From: Betaproteobacteria bacterium
GTDB lineage: Bacteria > Pseudomonadota > Gammaproteobacteria > Burkholderiales > Burkholderiaceae_A
Direction of reading: 5' to 3'
Assembly: GCA_016868255.1 (NCBI GenBank)
Contig: VGHN01000007.1
Location: 30,143-94,142 of the forward strand
DNA length: 64,000 bases
Shown: one piece after another, positions 57,299 to 64,000 of the stretch
Position numbering within the stretch: the stretch's first letter is position 1
Layout of the letters: each line of letters opens with the position of its first letter
Program-made: the position numbers and the translations under genes
Notes under the pieces: generated by a model
Told to the model about the DNA's origin: nothing
What the model saw: only the letters and a program-made list of their open reading frames with translations
Database searches by the model: none

Positions 57299-57358
57299 GA
57301 TCAGAATTCCTTAAAAGCCATGTTGCTTAAAAACCAACTTATCAAAAAATCAAATGGC

Positions 57359-58234
57359 TTAGAAACCATAAGACACGCCCGCAGGCGTGATTGACGCAGT
57401 GGCGCGCCGTGCCGAGTGGCACTGCATATTTACCGCCACGGGGTTCATGGTGATGTGCGTTGCCGCCATCTCCACATGCGCCGCAAAGGCCGTGGAGTCA
57501 CCGCCCAGCCCCTGAGGACCCACACCCAGCTGGTTGATCGCTGCGGTTAACTCCTGCTCAAGCTTTGCGCCTTCGGCGTCTGCACACTGCGTGCCCAGCG
57601 CGCGTGTAGCAGCTCGCTTGGCCAATGCCACGCACAGATCAGAGGTACCGCCCACACCCACACCCACAATGGTGGGTGGGCAGGTCTTGCCGCCCGAGGC
57701 CAACACGGAATCGACCACAAAGGTTTTCACTGCCGCCACGCCTTCGGCGGGAATGGCCATGCGCAGATAAGAATTATTTTCAGAGCCGCTACCCTTGGGA
57801 ATCATTTCTAATTTGACCAGGTCAGGGGTGTCCACGAAATCAATGTGGATGACGGGCACTTCCATGCCGCACGATGTGTGTTCGTTTTTGCGCGTGATGG
57901 GATGCACGACAGACGATCGCAGCGGGTGCTCGCGGGTTGCGCGCTCACAGCCTTTACGAATTGCCGCCTTTAAACCCACGCCGTCAATCTCTACGCCCTT
58001 GCCGATCCAGACGTTATAGATGGGAATGCCCGTGTCTTGGCAGAGCAGATTCTCGGTGTCTTCGGCCACCGAGATGTTTTTAATCATGGTGGCAATAATG
58101 CCTTTTGCAGTGGCATTGGTCTCGGCTTTAGCCAGCCGATCAAACCCAGACTTGATATCGGGTGGCAGCTGCTTTAAGGAACGGATATAGAGTTCTTTGG
58201 CGGCCTCTTCGACCTGTTGTAAATCCAGTTTCAT
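57359..58234 (-). CDS. Class I fumarase / tartrate dehydratase, alpha subunit
   Basis: 291 aa. Iron-sulfur cysteines in LLCQDTGIP, HTSCGMEVP and GGKTCPPTIVGVGVGG; GPQGLGGDSTA near the C-terminus. This half binds the 4Fe-4S cluster; the beta subunit follows. The pairing with an SDH/FRD-like complex suggests consecutive reactions on one C4 acid (hydration plus oxidation/reduction). Whether that acid is fumarate, tartrate or an analogue cannot be read from sequence. Confidence 0.9.
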   Translation of the reverse strand: MKLDLQQVEEAAKELYIRSLKQLPPDIKSGFDRLAKAETNATAKGIIATMIKNISVAEDTENLLCQDTGIPIYNVWIGKGVEIDGVGLKAAIRKGCERATREHPLRSSVVHPITRKNEHTSCGMEVPVIHIDFVDTPDLVKLEMIPKGSGSENNSYLRMAIPAEGVAAVKTFVVDSVLASGGKTCPPTIVGVGVGGTSDLCVALAKRAATRALGTQCADAEGAKLEQELTAAINQLGVGPQGLGGDSTAFAAHVEMAATHITMNPVAVNMQCHSARRATASITPAGVSYGF

Positions 58235-58247
58235 AAGACTCTCTTTT

Positions 58248-58610
58248 TCAGAACGGAAACATCAGGCTAAATAAAAATAAAAACCCAGTGCCTGCCGAAA
58301 CAAATACCGCCGCGGTGATCCAGCCCGAGCGCGCACCGCGCCAGGGGCCAAACTCCACCAGCAGCAGGCGAATACCGCCCACCAGATGCAGGGTCAGCAA
58401 CACCACTAACCCCCATTCGGCAAATTTAACGATCGGCAGTTCCGTTAATTTAAGTGCGCTGTCTAAGGCTGCCTCACCCGCAATGGCGCGTGACAATACA
58501 AAAAAGTGCAGCGGCAGAAAGAGTGCCAGCAACAGCCCCGACACCCGGTGCACGACAAAGGCCAGATAAGAGACGCTCTGCAGGGATTTAGATTCATTAC
58601 GCCGTTGCAT
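58248..58610 (-). CDS. Succinate dehydrogenase/fumarate reductase-like membrane anchor (SdhC-like)
   Basis: 120 aa, three membrane helices. LAFVVHRVSGLLLALFLPLHFF carries the conserved HRxSG quinone/heme region and a second histidine; LTLHLVGGIRLLL contributes another. The start ATG 58610 shares one base with the stop of the second anchor gene (TGATG). Anchors the flavoprotein/Fe-S pair to the membrane and quinone pool. Confidence 0.83.
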   Translation of the reverse strand: MQRRNESKSLQSVSYLAFVVHRVSGLLLALFLPLHFFVLSRAIAGEAALDSALKLTELPIVKFAEWGLVVLLTLHLVGGIRLLLVEFGPWRGARSGWITAAVFVSAGTGFLFLFSLMFPF

Positions 58611-58966
58611 CACAGCACCCCCCACACAGCAGCAAAGCCCATCACCAGAATCACTACGGCAAAGAGGCGGCCCGCCAAGGCGGCGCCAGCGGCTGACAGC
58701 GGTGTCCACTCCTGCGCGATTTTCGCTACACCCAGCGGCACATGCACCGCACAGGCCACCACAAAGAGCGCATAAAACACGCCAAAGGCAATGCTGCCCT
58801 GCGTGCGCGAGAGAATCTCAGCGGCTGTGAGCCCCCCTTGTACGGCGATCATCATGATCACCAGATGGATCACCACAAAAATTGCTAACGCCATGGCGCT
58901 AATGCGCTGCCAATACCAGGAGCGCGCCTGGGCGATCCCTTTTGTATTCGGTGGTGTGTTTGTCAT
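58610..58966 (-). CDS. Succinate dehydrogenase/fumarate reductase-like membrane anchor (SdhD-like)
   Basis: 118 aa, three membrane helices, starting WYWQRISAMALAIFVVIHLV, with a further histidine in ACAVHVPLGVAKI. ATG 58966 overlaps the Fe-S subunit stop by one base, and its own stop overlaps the next start: tight translational coupling of three genes. Second anchor of the complex. Confidence 0.8.
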   Translation of the reverse strand: MTNTPPNTKGIAQARSWYWQRISAMALAIFVVIHLVIMMIAVQGGLTAAEILSRTQGSIAFGVFYALFVVACAVHVPLGVAKIAQEWTPLSAAGAALAGRLFAVVILVMGFAAVWGVL

Positions 58967-59703
58967 CAAAGCGCTCCCTTTACCGCAGCGCGCGCCACCA
59001 TGCGCTTTAATCCCGCAATGCCAGCGGTAGGTGAGAGTGCCTTGGGGCAGCGCTCGGTACACAGGAAATGACTGTGGCAGGCGTGGCAACCTGCATCGCC
59101 CGCCACTGCACGCAGGCGATCCACTTTGGCCACATCACGCTCGTCATTCACGAGTGTCCATGCGCGGTTCAATGCCGCCGGGCCCAGATAATCGGGCCGC
59201 CACGACACCACATCGCAAGAGGCGTAACAGACACCACACCCAATGCACTCAATGCCCGCGTCTGCAGCCTGCCGTTCGGCCGAATCAGGGCGCACCTGGG
59301 CAAACTCATCAAAGCGGGTCTTCTCGCCTTTAAATTGCCCCTGGGCCTGGGCCCACTTATCAAAGAAGACCGTCATGTCAGCGGCCAGATCTTTAATCAC
59401 GGGCAGGTTCGATAACGGCGCGATTTTCAGAACGCCGTCTTGGGCCACCTTGCTCACATGGGTGCGGCAGGTCCAGCGGGCCTTGCCGTTCACAGTCATG
59501 GCGCAAGAGCCGCACATGCCTACCCGGCAGGCAAACCGGTAACTTAATGTGGGGTCCAGCTCGCGCTGGATAAACGTTACAACATCAAGAACAGTCTGGC
59601 TTGCGTTACGGGGAACTTGATAGGTCTTGAATTCACCTGTCTCCTCGCCGCGCCAGACCGAGACTTCAAGAAACTCCGATTTCAATGGCATTGGTGTGGA
59701 CAT
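58966..59703 (-). CDS. Succinate dehydrogenase/fumarate reductase iron-sulfur subunit (SdhB-like)
   Basis: About 245 aa. 2Fe-2S motif CRVGMCGSC with a later WTC; 4Fe-4S motif CIGCGVCYASC; 3Fe-4S-type motif CHSHFLCTERCPKALSP. All cluster cysteines are present. Start uncertain: ATG at 59721, 59703 or 59691, none with a clear ribosome site; all overlap the end of the GntR gene (stop at 59666). That implies translation coupled to the regulator. It transfers electrons from the flavoprotein to the anchor subunits. Confidence 0.88.
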   Translation of the reverse strand: MSTPMPLKSEFLEVSVWRGEETGEFKTYQVPRNASQTVLDVVTFIQRELDPTLSYRFACRVGMCGSCAMTVNGKARWTCRTHVSKVAQDGVLKIAPLSNLPVIKDLAADMTVFFDKWAQAQGQFKGEKTRFDEFAQVRPDSAERQAADAGIECIGCGVCYASCDVVSWRPDYLGPAALNRAWTLVNDERDVAKVDRLRAVAGDAGCHACHSHFLCTERCPKALSPTAGIAGLKRMVARAAVKGAL

Positions 59704-60421
59704 ATTCGTGCTGGTTGGCATTCACATGAGAGACACGCCACTCAACGGGCTGTCGGTTAAAAGAAAAAGCAAGTCGTCGTACTTCCAGAATGGGATCGCC
59801 AGTGGAAAGCCCCACGAGCTTCGCTGATGACGCAGGCGCCGATGCAGCGCGCACGCGCTCATCAATGCGAATGACATTCATGCCAAACATATCAAAATAC
59901 ATGTTGTAGAGCGTGTTGGGCCGGTTCCGCACCACGGCCTCGGTCAGGCCTGCAAAGAGATGGGCTGACAGCGCAATGTTGTCCACAATGATCGGCAGAT
60001 CATTCAACAGCAGCTGGTTACGAAAGCGAAAGATTTCCGCGCCAATCTCGATGCCCAGTTTTTCTGCAACCACCCGATCGGCTTTGGCCGTGCCAAACTG
60101 CACCAGACGCACTTCAGGATAGATCTTGGGGCCATCGTGCGGCACCACATTGAAAAACTGAAAGAAGTGCCGTGAGCGATTGTGGCTGGCCACAAACGTT
60201 CCCAGTCCCTGCTGACGCACCAGAATGTGATCGGCCACAAGCACGTCAATCGCTTTGCGTAGCGTGCCAATGGAAACACCAAAACGCTGACACAACCGCT
60301 TCTCAGAAGGGATTGCCTCGTCGGGACGCCACTCCCCCCGCGCAAGCGCATCCAGGATCTGGCGCTGCACGGATCGGTAGAGCGGTCCTCTTTGGGAAAA
60401 CCCGTCGTTCATGGTGTTCAT
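59666..60421 (-). CDS. GntR-family regulator with UTRA sensor domain
   Basis: About 251 aa. Winged helix-turn-helix at residues about 5-75 (YRSVQRQILDALARGEW, then RFGVSIGTLRKAIDVLVADH), then a UTRA ligand domain (FFQFFNVVPHDG, NALYNMYF-like stretch, RRLAFSFNRQPVEWRVSHV). ATG 60421 preferred; an ATG at 60463 would start inside a palindrome that looks like its operator. First gene of the leftward sdh/fum-like operon, divergent from the sulfolactate dehydrogenase genes, so it probably controls both. Confidence 0.88.
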   Translation of the reverse strand: MNTMNDGFSQRGPLYRSVQRQILDALARGEWRPDEAIPSEKRLCQRFGVSIGTLRKAIDVLVADHILVRQQGLGTFVASHNRSRHFFQFFNVVPHDGPKIYPEVRLVQFGTAKADRVVAEKLGIEIGAEIFRFRNQLLLNDLPIIVDNIALSAHLFAGLTEAVVRNRPNTLYNMYFDMFGMNVIRIDERVRAASAPASSAKLVGLSTGDPILEVRRLAFSFNRQPVEWRVSHVNANQHEYVHTNAIEIGVS

Positions 60422-60455
60422 AGGAAAAGCATAACAAAAAAATCGACCGGAGATA

Positions 60456-60470
60456 CAACTCATATAGTTG
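60456..60470. promoter_or_regulatory. Candidate GntR operator (15-bp palindrome)
   Basis: CAACT-CATAT-AGTTG, perfect arms, between the divergent gntR and slcC-like genes. It overlaps the -35 box of the rightward promoter, so binding would block it. Confidence 0.55.
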
Positions 60471-60497
60471 ACTTAGCCCAGCGGATCGACCTAAGAT
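60468..60497 (+). promoter_or_regulatory. Candidate promoter of the slcC-comC operon
   Basis: TTGACT (60468-60473), 18-base spacer, TAAGAT (60492-60497); the -35 shares three bases with the palindrome. It lies 60 bases upstream of the slcC-like start codon. Confidence 0.55.
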
Positions 60498-60556
60498 GTC
60501 CTCTCTCAAAATTTCTGAAAGACCACCCGCCTTCCGGTGGGTCGGCACCACTTACC

Positions 60557-61492
60557 ATGCCTCACATTGTGATCTCCGAATTTATGGACGCGCCTGCCGT
60601 TGAACGGCTGGCGAAAAAATTCAGCGTGCGCTACGAACCCACGCTGGTCGACAACCCCCAAGACCTGGCCAAGGCCCTGGCCGATGCGGACGGCCTGATT
60701 GTGCGCAACCGCACCCAGGTCAACGCCGCCCTGCTGGCCAACGCGCCCAAGGTGCGTGTGGTGGGCCGCCTGGGGGTAGGCCTGGACAATATCGATCTGG
60801 TGGCCTGCAAAGCGGGCAACATCCAGGTCATCCCCGCAACTGGCGCCAACGCGCGCGCGGTGGCTGAATATGTGATGGGCGCCGCCTTAATGCTGGCGCG
60901 CGGCGCGTTCACGGCCACGGCACCCGTTGCTGCCGGAAAGTGGCCGCGCTTAGCGTTCTCCAATGGCCTAGAGATTGAGAACCGCACCATGGGCCTGGTG
61001 GGCTTTGGATTTATTGGCCGCCTGGTGGCGGACCTGGCGCGCCCCTTTGGCATGTCGATTGCCGCCTTTGATCCGGCGCTCCCCGAAAATGACCCCGCCT
61101 TTGCCGCACATGGCGCAACACGCCACGCCAAGCTGGAGAGCCTGCTGGCAGCGGCCGATGTGGTGAGCCTGCATGTACCGCTCACACCGCAGACACGCAA
61201 TCTGATCAATGCAGAAAAACTGGCGCTAATGAAGCCCACCGCTGTGCTGATTAACACGGCTCGGGGCGGCGTGGTGGATGAGGCTGCGGTAGTGCGCGCG
61301 CTCACCGCGAACCAGCTGCGCGGTGCGGCGTTGGATGTGTTTGATAGCGAGCCACTCGGCGCAGGGGTGTTTCCGCAAGACACCGCCAGCCTGCCCGGCC
61401 TGCTGCTGACCCCGCATATTGCGGGCCTGACGCAAGAAGCCAATGAGCGTGTGTCTTCCCTGATTGCAGAACGTGTTGAACAATTCTTTTAG
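60557..61492 (+). CDS. slcC: D-3-phosphoglycerate-dehydrogenase-type 2-hydroxyacid dehydrogenase, SlcC ((S)-sulfolactate dehydrogenase)-like
   Basis: 311 aa. NAD motif GLVGFGFIGRLVADLA; catalytic Arg in INTARGGVVDE, Glu in FDSEPLG, His in LTPHIAGLT. The SerA-like family contains SlcC, which oxidises (S)-sulfolactate to sulfopyruvate. The next gene is ComC-like, nine bases away. In Chromohalobacter that pair works as a racemase supplying (R)-sulfolactate to SuyAB, which is also encoded here. Other 2-hydroxyacids remain possible. Confidence 0.82.
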   Translation: MPHIVISEFMDAPAVERLAKKFSVRYEPTLVDNPQDLAKALADADGLIVRNRTQVNAALLANAPKVRVVGRLGVGLDNIDLVACKAGNIQVIPATGANARAVAEYVMGAALMLARGAFTATAPVAAGKWPRLAFSNGLEIENRTMGLVGFGFIGRLVADLARPFGMSIAAFDPALPENDPAFAAHGATRHAKLESLLAAADVVSLHVPLTPQTRNLINAEKLALMKPTAVLINTARGGVVDEAAVVRALTANQLRGAALDVFDSEPLGAGVFPQDTASLPGLLLTPHIAGLTQEANERVSSLIAERVEQFF

Positions 61493-61500
61493 AGTGCCTG

Positions 61501-62496
61501 ATGAAAATCCAGCTTAACGACTTACATGATGTGTGTGTGGATGCATTTCTACGTGCCGGCGTTTCAAAGGCACAGGCGGTGCCCACAGTGGCCGCTTTAG
61601 TAGTTGCAGAATCGCAAGGCATTGCTTCCCACGGCATTTCGCGCGTGCCCATGTATCTGGCGCATGTGCGTCACCAGCGTGTGAACCCGCAGGCGGTGCC
61701 CACGGTGGTGAATCAGCTGGCCTCGAGCGCATTGATTGATGCCAACGATGGCTTTGCCTTCCCCGCCTGTGACCAAGCGATTCGTGTGGTGACTGAAAAA
61801 GCAGCCGCCACCGGCATTGCCATTGCAGCGGTCACGAACAGCCACCATTTCGGTGTGGCCGGCAACCATCTGCTGGCACTGGGCCAGGCAGGATTAGTCG
61901 GCATTGCCATGGGCAACTCACCGGCCGCGATGCCGGCATGGGGCGGCAAACGCAGCACTTTTGGCACGAACCCCATTGCGGCCATCTTCCCCCGAAAAAA
62001 TGCAAGTCCGGTGCTGATTGACCTTTCGTTATCTGAAGTGGCCCGCGGCAAGATTATGGTCGCCGCTAAAGAGGGCAAGGCGATTCCGTTGGGCTGGGCA
62101 TTAGATGGGCAAGGCAACCCCACCACCGATGCCAAAGCCGCGCTGGCCGGCATGATGATGCCCATGGGCGGTGTGAAGGGCGCAATGCTGGCCTTGATGG
62201 TCGAAGTGATGGTGACCGCACTCACAGGTTCACAGTTTGGTGCTGAAGCCGATTCATTCTTTGTTGATGCGGGAAACAAACCCAAGCTGGGCCAGGCGTT
62301 TATTGGCATTAACCTACAGGGCTTAGCTGGCAACGCCGTATATGAGAACCGCTTAGAAGCCTTGCTGAGTTTCATTCTGCAAGACAGTGAAGTGCGCGTG
62401 CCCGGTGAACGCCGATTTGCCCTTGAGCAGCGCGCAAAAGCCGAAGGCGTTGAGATTTCAGACGCCCTGATTTTACAGATCAAAGCGATCGCATGA
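61501..62496 (+). CDS. comC: Malate/L-lactate dehydrogenase family (Ldh2) protein, ComC ((R)-sulfolactate dehydrogenase)-like
   Basis: 331 aa of the Ldh2/ComC/YlbC fold (not Rossmann LDH). SHGISRVPMYLAHVR near residue 43, VTNSHHFGVAGNHLLALG with the catalytic His, and STFGTNPIAAIFPR. ComC reduces sulfopyruvate to (R)-sulfolactate with NAD(P)H. Partner of the SlcC-like gene. Family members also act on malate, ureidoglycolate and diketogulonate, so the call leans on the suyAB/slcC context. Confidence 0.82.
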   Translation: MKIQLNDLHDVCVDAFLRAGVSKAQAVPTVAALVVAESQGIASHGISRVPMYLAHVRHQRVNPQAVPTVVNQLASSALIDANDGFAFPACDQAIRVVTEKAAATGIAIAAVTNSHHFGVAGNHLLALGQAGLVGIAMGNSPAAMPAWGGKRSTFGTNPIAAIFPRKNASPVLIDLSLSEVARGKIMVAAKEGKAIPLGWALDGQGNPTTDAKAALAGMMMPMGGVKGAMLALMVEVMVTALTGSQFGAEADSFFVDAGNKPKLGQAFIGINLQGLAGNAVYENRLEALLSFILQDSEVRVPGERRFALEQRAKAEGVEISDALILQIKAIA

Positions 62497-62561
62497 TCAT
62501 TCGCAGCCACCTGAGCAAAGCGGGCACATGAATAAAGTTGGCTTATGAGCAAAGCGACCGC

Positions 62562-63500
62562 ATGACCAACGCGATCGTCCTTCCCACGCATTGGCTGTCA
62601 GACACCTGCGCGCTGGCTAAAGAAGCGGCCTTGCGCGCTGCAGACCGTGTGCGCAGCCGGGGCAAGTTTATTGAAAAAGGCCAGGGCGACTGGGCCAGCG
62701 ATGTCGATCTAGAAATCGAAGAGTTCATTCGCGAAGGCTTAGCCAATATTGCACCCGGCACCCAGTTTTGCGGGGAAGAGTCAGCCGGCGCGGACTCCCG
62801 CGCAACAGCCTTCACAAGCACAGGGGATGCCGCCCGCCAGACTGAACCGCCAAGCGCACCCAATGGTTCAATTGCGCCGAATGCGCCAAGCGAATTCAAC
62901 ACGTCGAACGCCTCAAGCCTGATCTGGCACGTGGATCCAATTGATGGCAGCGCCAACTATGTCAAAGGCATTCCCCACTTTGCCACTGTGATTTCACTCA
63001 GCCAGGTGCATAGCGATGGGCACGAAGAAGCGCTGATGGGCATCACGTTTGACCCCAACCGCAACGAATGCTTTGCCACGCAGGTGAGCCACCCCACCAC
63101 GCTCAATGGCGAGCCGCAGCGGGTCAGTGATTGCGCAAGCCGTATGCGCGGCCTTCTGGCAGTGGTAACTCCCAAGCCCAGCAGCGTCTGGATGCCTCAG
63201 TTCGGTCAGTGGCTGACCCATCAGTTACAGCAGTATGGTGGTGTGCGCCGCAGTGGTGCCATGGCCATTGATCTGGCCTGGGTCGCCTGTGGGCGGCTCG
63301 ATGCCTTTGCTGGCTTTCATCTTGCTCCGTGGGATATTCGCGCAGGGCTGCTCCAAATTCGTCACTCGGGTGGTGTTCACTCCGAGTCGGATCCGCGGCG
63401 GGACCACTGGGCATTATCCCCAGTACCCATCGCCGCATGTTTTGCAGCAAACTCAGAAGCACTCTTACCTCAACTAGAAGGAGACATTCATGACTACTAA
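62562..63500 (+). CDS. Inositol-monophosphatase-family phosphatase with low-complexity insertion
   Basis: 312 aa. Metal motifs: FCGEESAG, DPIDGSANYVKGIPHFA (usual DPIDGTxNF), and APWDIRAGLLQIRHSGG at the C-terminal side. About 40 Ser/Pro/Ala/Asn-rich residues (from ADSRATAF to SNASS) are inserted between the first two motifs. ATG 62562 chosen; a TTG at 62538 extends it. Substrate unknown: the family includes inositol, histidinol, PAP and sugar bisphosphate phosphatases. Within this island it might remove phosphate from a sulfonated intermediate. It overlaps the Bug gene start by 11 bases. Confidence 0.83.
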   Translation: MTNAIVLPTHWLSDTCALAKEAALRAADRVRSRGKFIEKGQGDWASDVDLEIEEFIREGLANIAPGTQFCGEESAGADSRATAFTSTGDAARQTEPPSAPNGSIAPNAPSEFNTSNASSLIWHVDPIDGSANYVKGIPHFATVISLSQVHSDGHEEALMGITFDPNRNECFATQVSHPTTLNGEPQRVSDCASRMRGLLAVVTPKPSSVWMPQFGQWLTHQLQQYGGVRRSGAMAIDLAWVACGRLDAFAGFHLAPWDIRAGLLQIRHSGGVHSESDPRRDHWALSPVPIAACFAANSEALLPQLEGDIHDY

Positions 63501-64000
63501 CACCCGGTTCAATGCCCGGCGCGCACTGATTGCCGCAGCGGCAACCACCATGATGGCTGCAGGCTTTGCGCCTAAAGCTATGGCTCAGGCCTTTCCCAAT
63601 AAGCCCGTAAGACTCATCGTTCCGTTTGTCGCAGGCGGCGCCACTGACATCGTAGCCCGGCTCGTCGCCCAGAAATTATCAGCTGCCTGGGGCCAGCCGG
63701 TTGTGGTTGAAAACCGTAGTGGTGCGGGCGGCAATATCGGCGCCGATGCGGTCGCGAAATCTCCTGCCGATGGCTATACGATTCTGGTGACCTCCGGAAG
63801 TATTGTGACGGTGAATCCCCACATGTACGCGAAGATGCCTTTTGATGCTAAAAAAGACCTCGTGCCGATTACCAATCTTGCCAGCGGCCCCCAGGTCCTT
63901 GTGGTCCACCCGGCTGTGCCTGCGAAAAATGTCAAAGAGTTGGTCGCACTTGCAAAAAGCAAACCGGGTCAATTGAATTTCGGCTCTGCTGGAATTGGCA
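63490..64000 (+). CDS. Bug/TctC family tripartite tricarboxylate-type receptor (partial, runs off the right edge)
   Basis: About 170 residues visible. AAGGAG site before ATG 63490, which lies inside the end of the phosphatase gene. Signal peptide with an Arg-Arg motif (ARRALIAAAATTMMAAG, cut near AMAQ). Bug features: PNKPVRLIVPFVAGGATDIVAR, ENRSGAGGNIGADAVAKS, then DGYTILVTSG. Periplasmic receptor for carboxylates or, as SlcH in sulfolactate clusters, sulfonates. Thirty-six bases (63721-63756) are identical to the remnant at 41382-41417. Confidence 0.93.
   Translation, partial: MTTNTRFNARRALIAAAATTMMAAGFAPKAMAQAFPNKPVRLIVPFVAGGATDIVARLVAQKLSAAWGQPVVVENRSGAGGNIGADAVAKSPADGYTILVTSGSIVTVNPHMYAKMPFDAKKDLVPITNLASGPQVLVVHPAVPAKNVKELVALAKSKPGQLNFGSAGIG
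63721..63756 (+). repeat. 36-base direct repeat, copy 2 (in intact Bug gene)
   Basis: Exact match to 41382-41417. Here it sits in its natural context, the most conserved block of a Bug receptor. Confidence 0.95.

Overview
The window reads as a high-GC betaproteobacterial chromosome, most likely Burkholderiales. The evidence is the gene order tkt-gap-pgk-fba-purC-purE-purK-sua5, a groESL operon with both a sigma-32-type promoter and a CIRCE element, a MaeB-type malic enzyme, Bug and TRAP solute receptors, and class II aldolase. No rRNA, CRISPR array, intact insertion sequence or replication origin is visible. One tRNA (Met, CAT) is present.

Left part, about 1-41.2 kb: mostly housekeeping genes with a strong preference for GAG and CTC codons. 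It holds a TRAP receptor next to a serine-glyoxylate-type aminotransferase; a Fic protein with a repeat-built candidate operator; a long leftward operon for glycolysis, purine synthesis and tRNA modification (12.6 to 3.7 kb) with a fused PurC-PurE gene and no pyruvate kinase; rsmE with a (NEQ)7 insertion; maeB and a giant FAD/Fe-S oxidoreductase, divergent from a second aminotransferase paralogue; cell-wall enzymes; groESL; pyrF; transporters; a three-gene vWA / PP2C phosphatase / kinase signalling cassette (31.0-34.3 kb) resembling the TerY-P triad; an M23 peptidase / membrane protein / bactofilin cassette beside a ParA ATPase; and pepN.

Junction, about 41.2-41.6 kb: a decayed mosaic of an IS30-family transposase fragment joined to an internally deleted Bug receptor fragment. 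Its 36 bases at 41382-41417 are identical to bases inside the Bug gene at the right end of the window (63721-63756). Codon use changes here, with more CTG and GAA.

Right part, 41.6-64 kb: an accessory catabolic island that I read as organosulfonate degradation. A LacI-type regulator faces a TRAP transporter, an HpsN-like dehydrogenase, an SDR and two zinc alcohol dehydrogenases. These are followed by a YihV-like PfkB kinase, a YihT/LacD-like aldolase, the sulfolactate sulfo-lyase SuyAB and a TauE/SafE exporter for the released sulfite. A leftward GntR-headed operon encodes a divergent succinate dehydrogenase/fumarate reductase-like complex and a two-subunit class I fumarase-type hydratase. 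Divergent from it lie SlcC-like and ComC-like sulfolactate dehydrogenases, an IMPase-family phosphatase and a Bug receptor cut by the window end.

Proposed chemistry: dihydroxypropanesulfonate, or sulfolactaldehyde from a cleaved sulfosugar, is oxidised to sulfolactate; SlcC and ComC fix its stereochemistry; SuyAB gives pyruvate and sulfite; TauE exports sulfite. The SuyAB/HpsN core is well supported by family. The sulfosugar entry and the role of the fumarase/SDH-like operon are inference.
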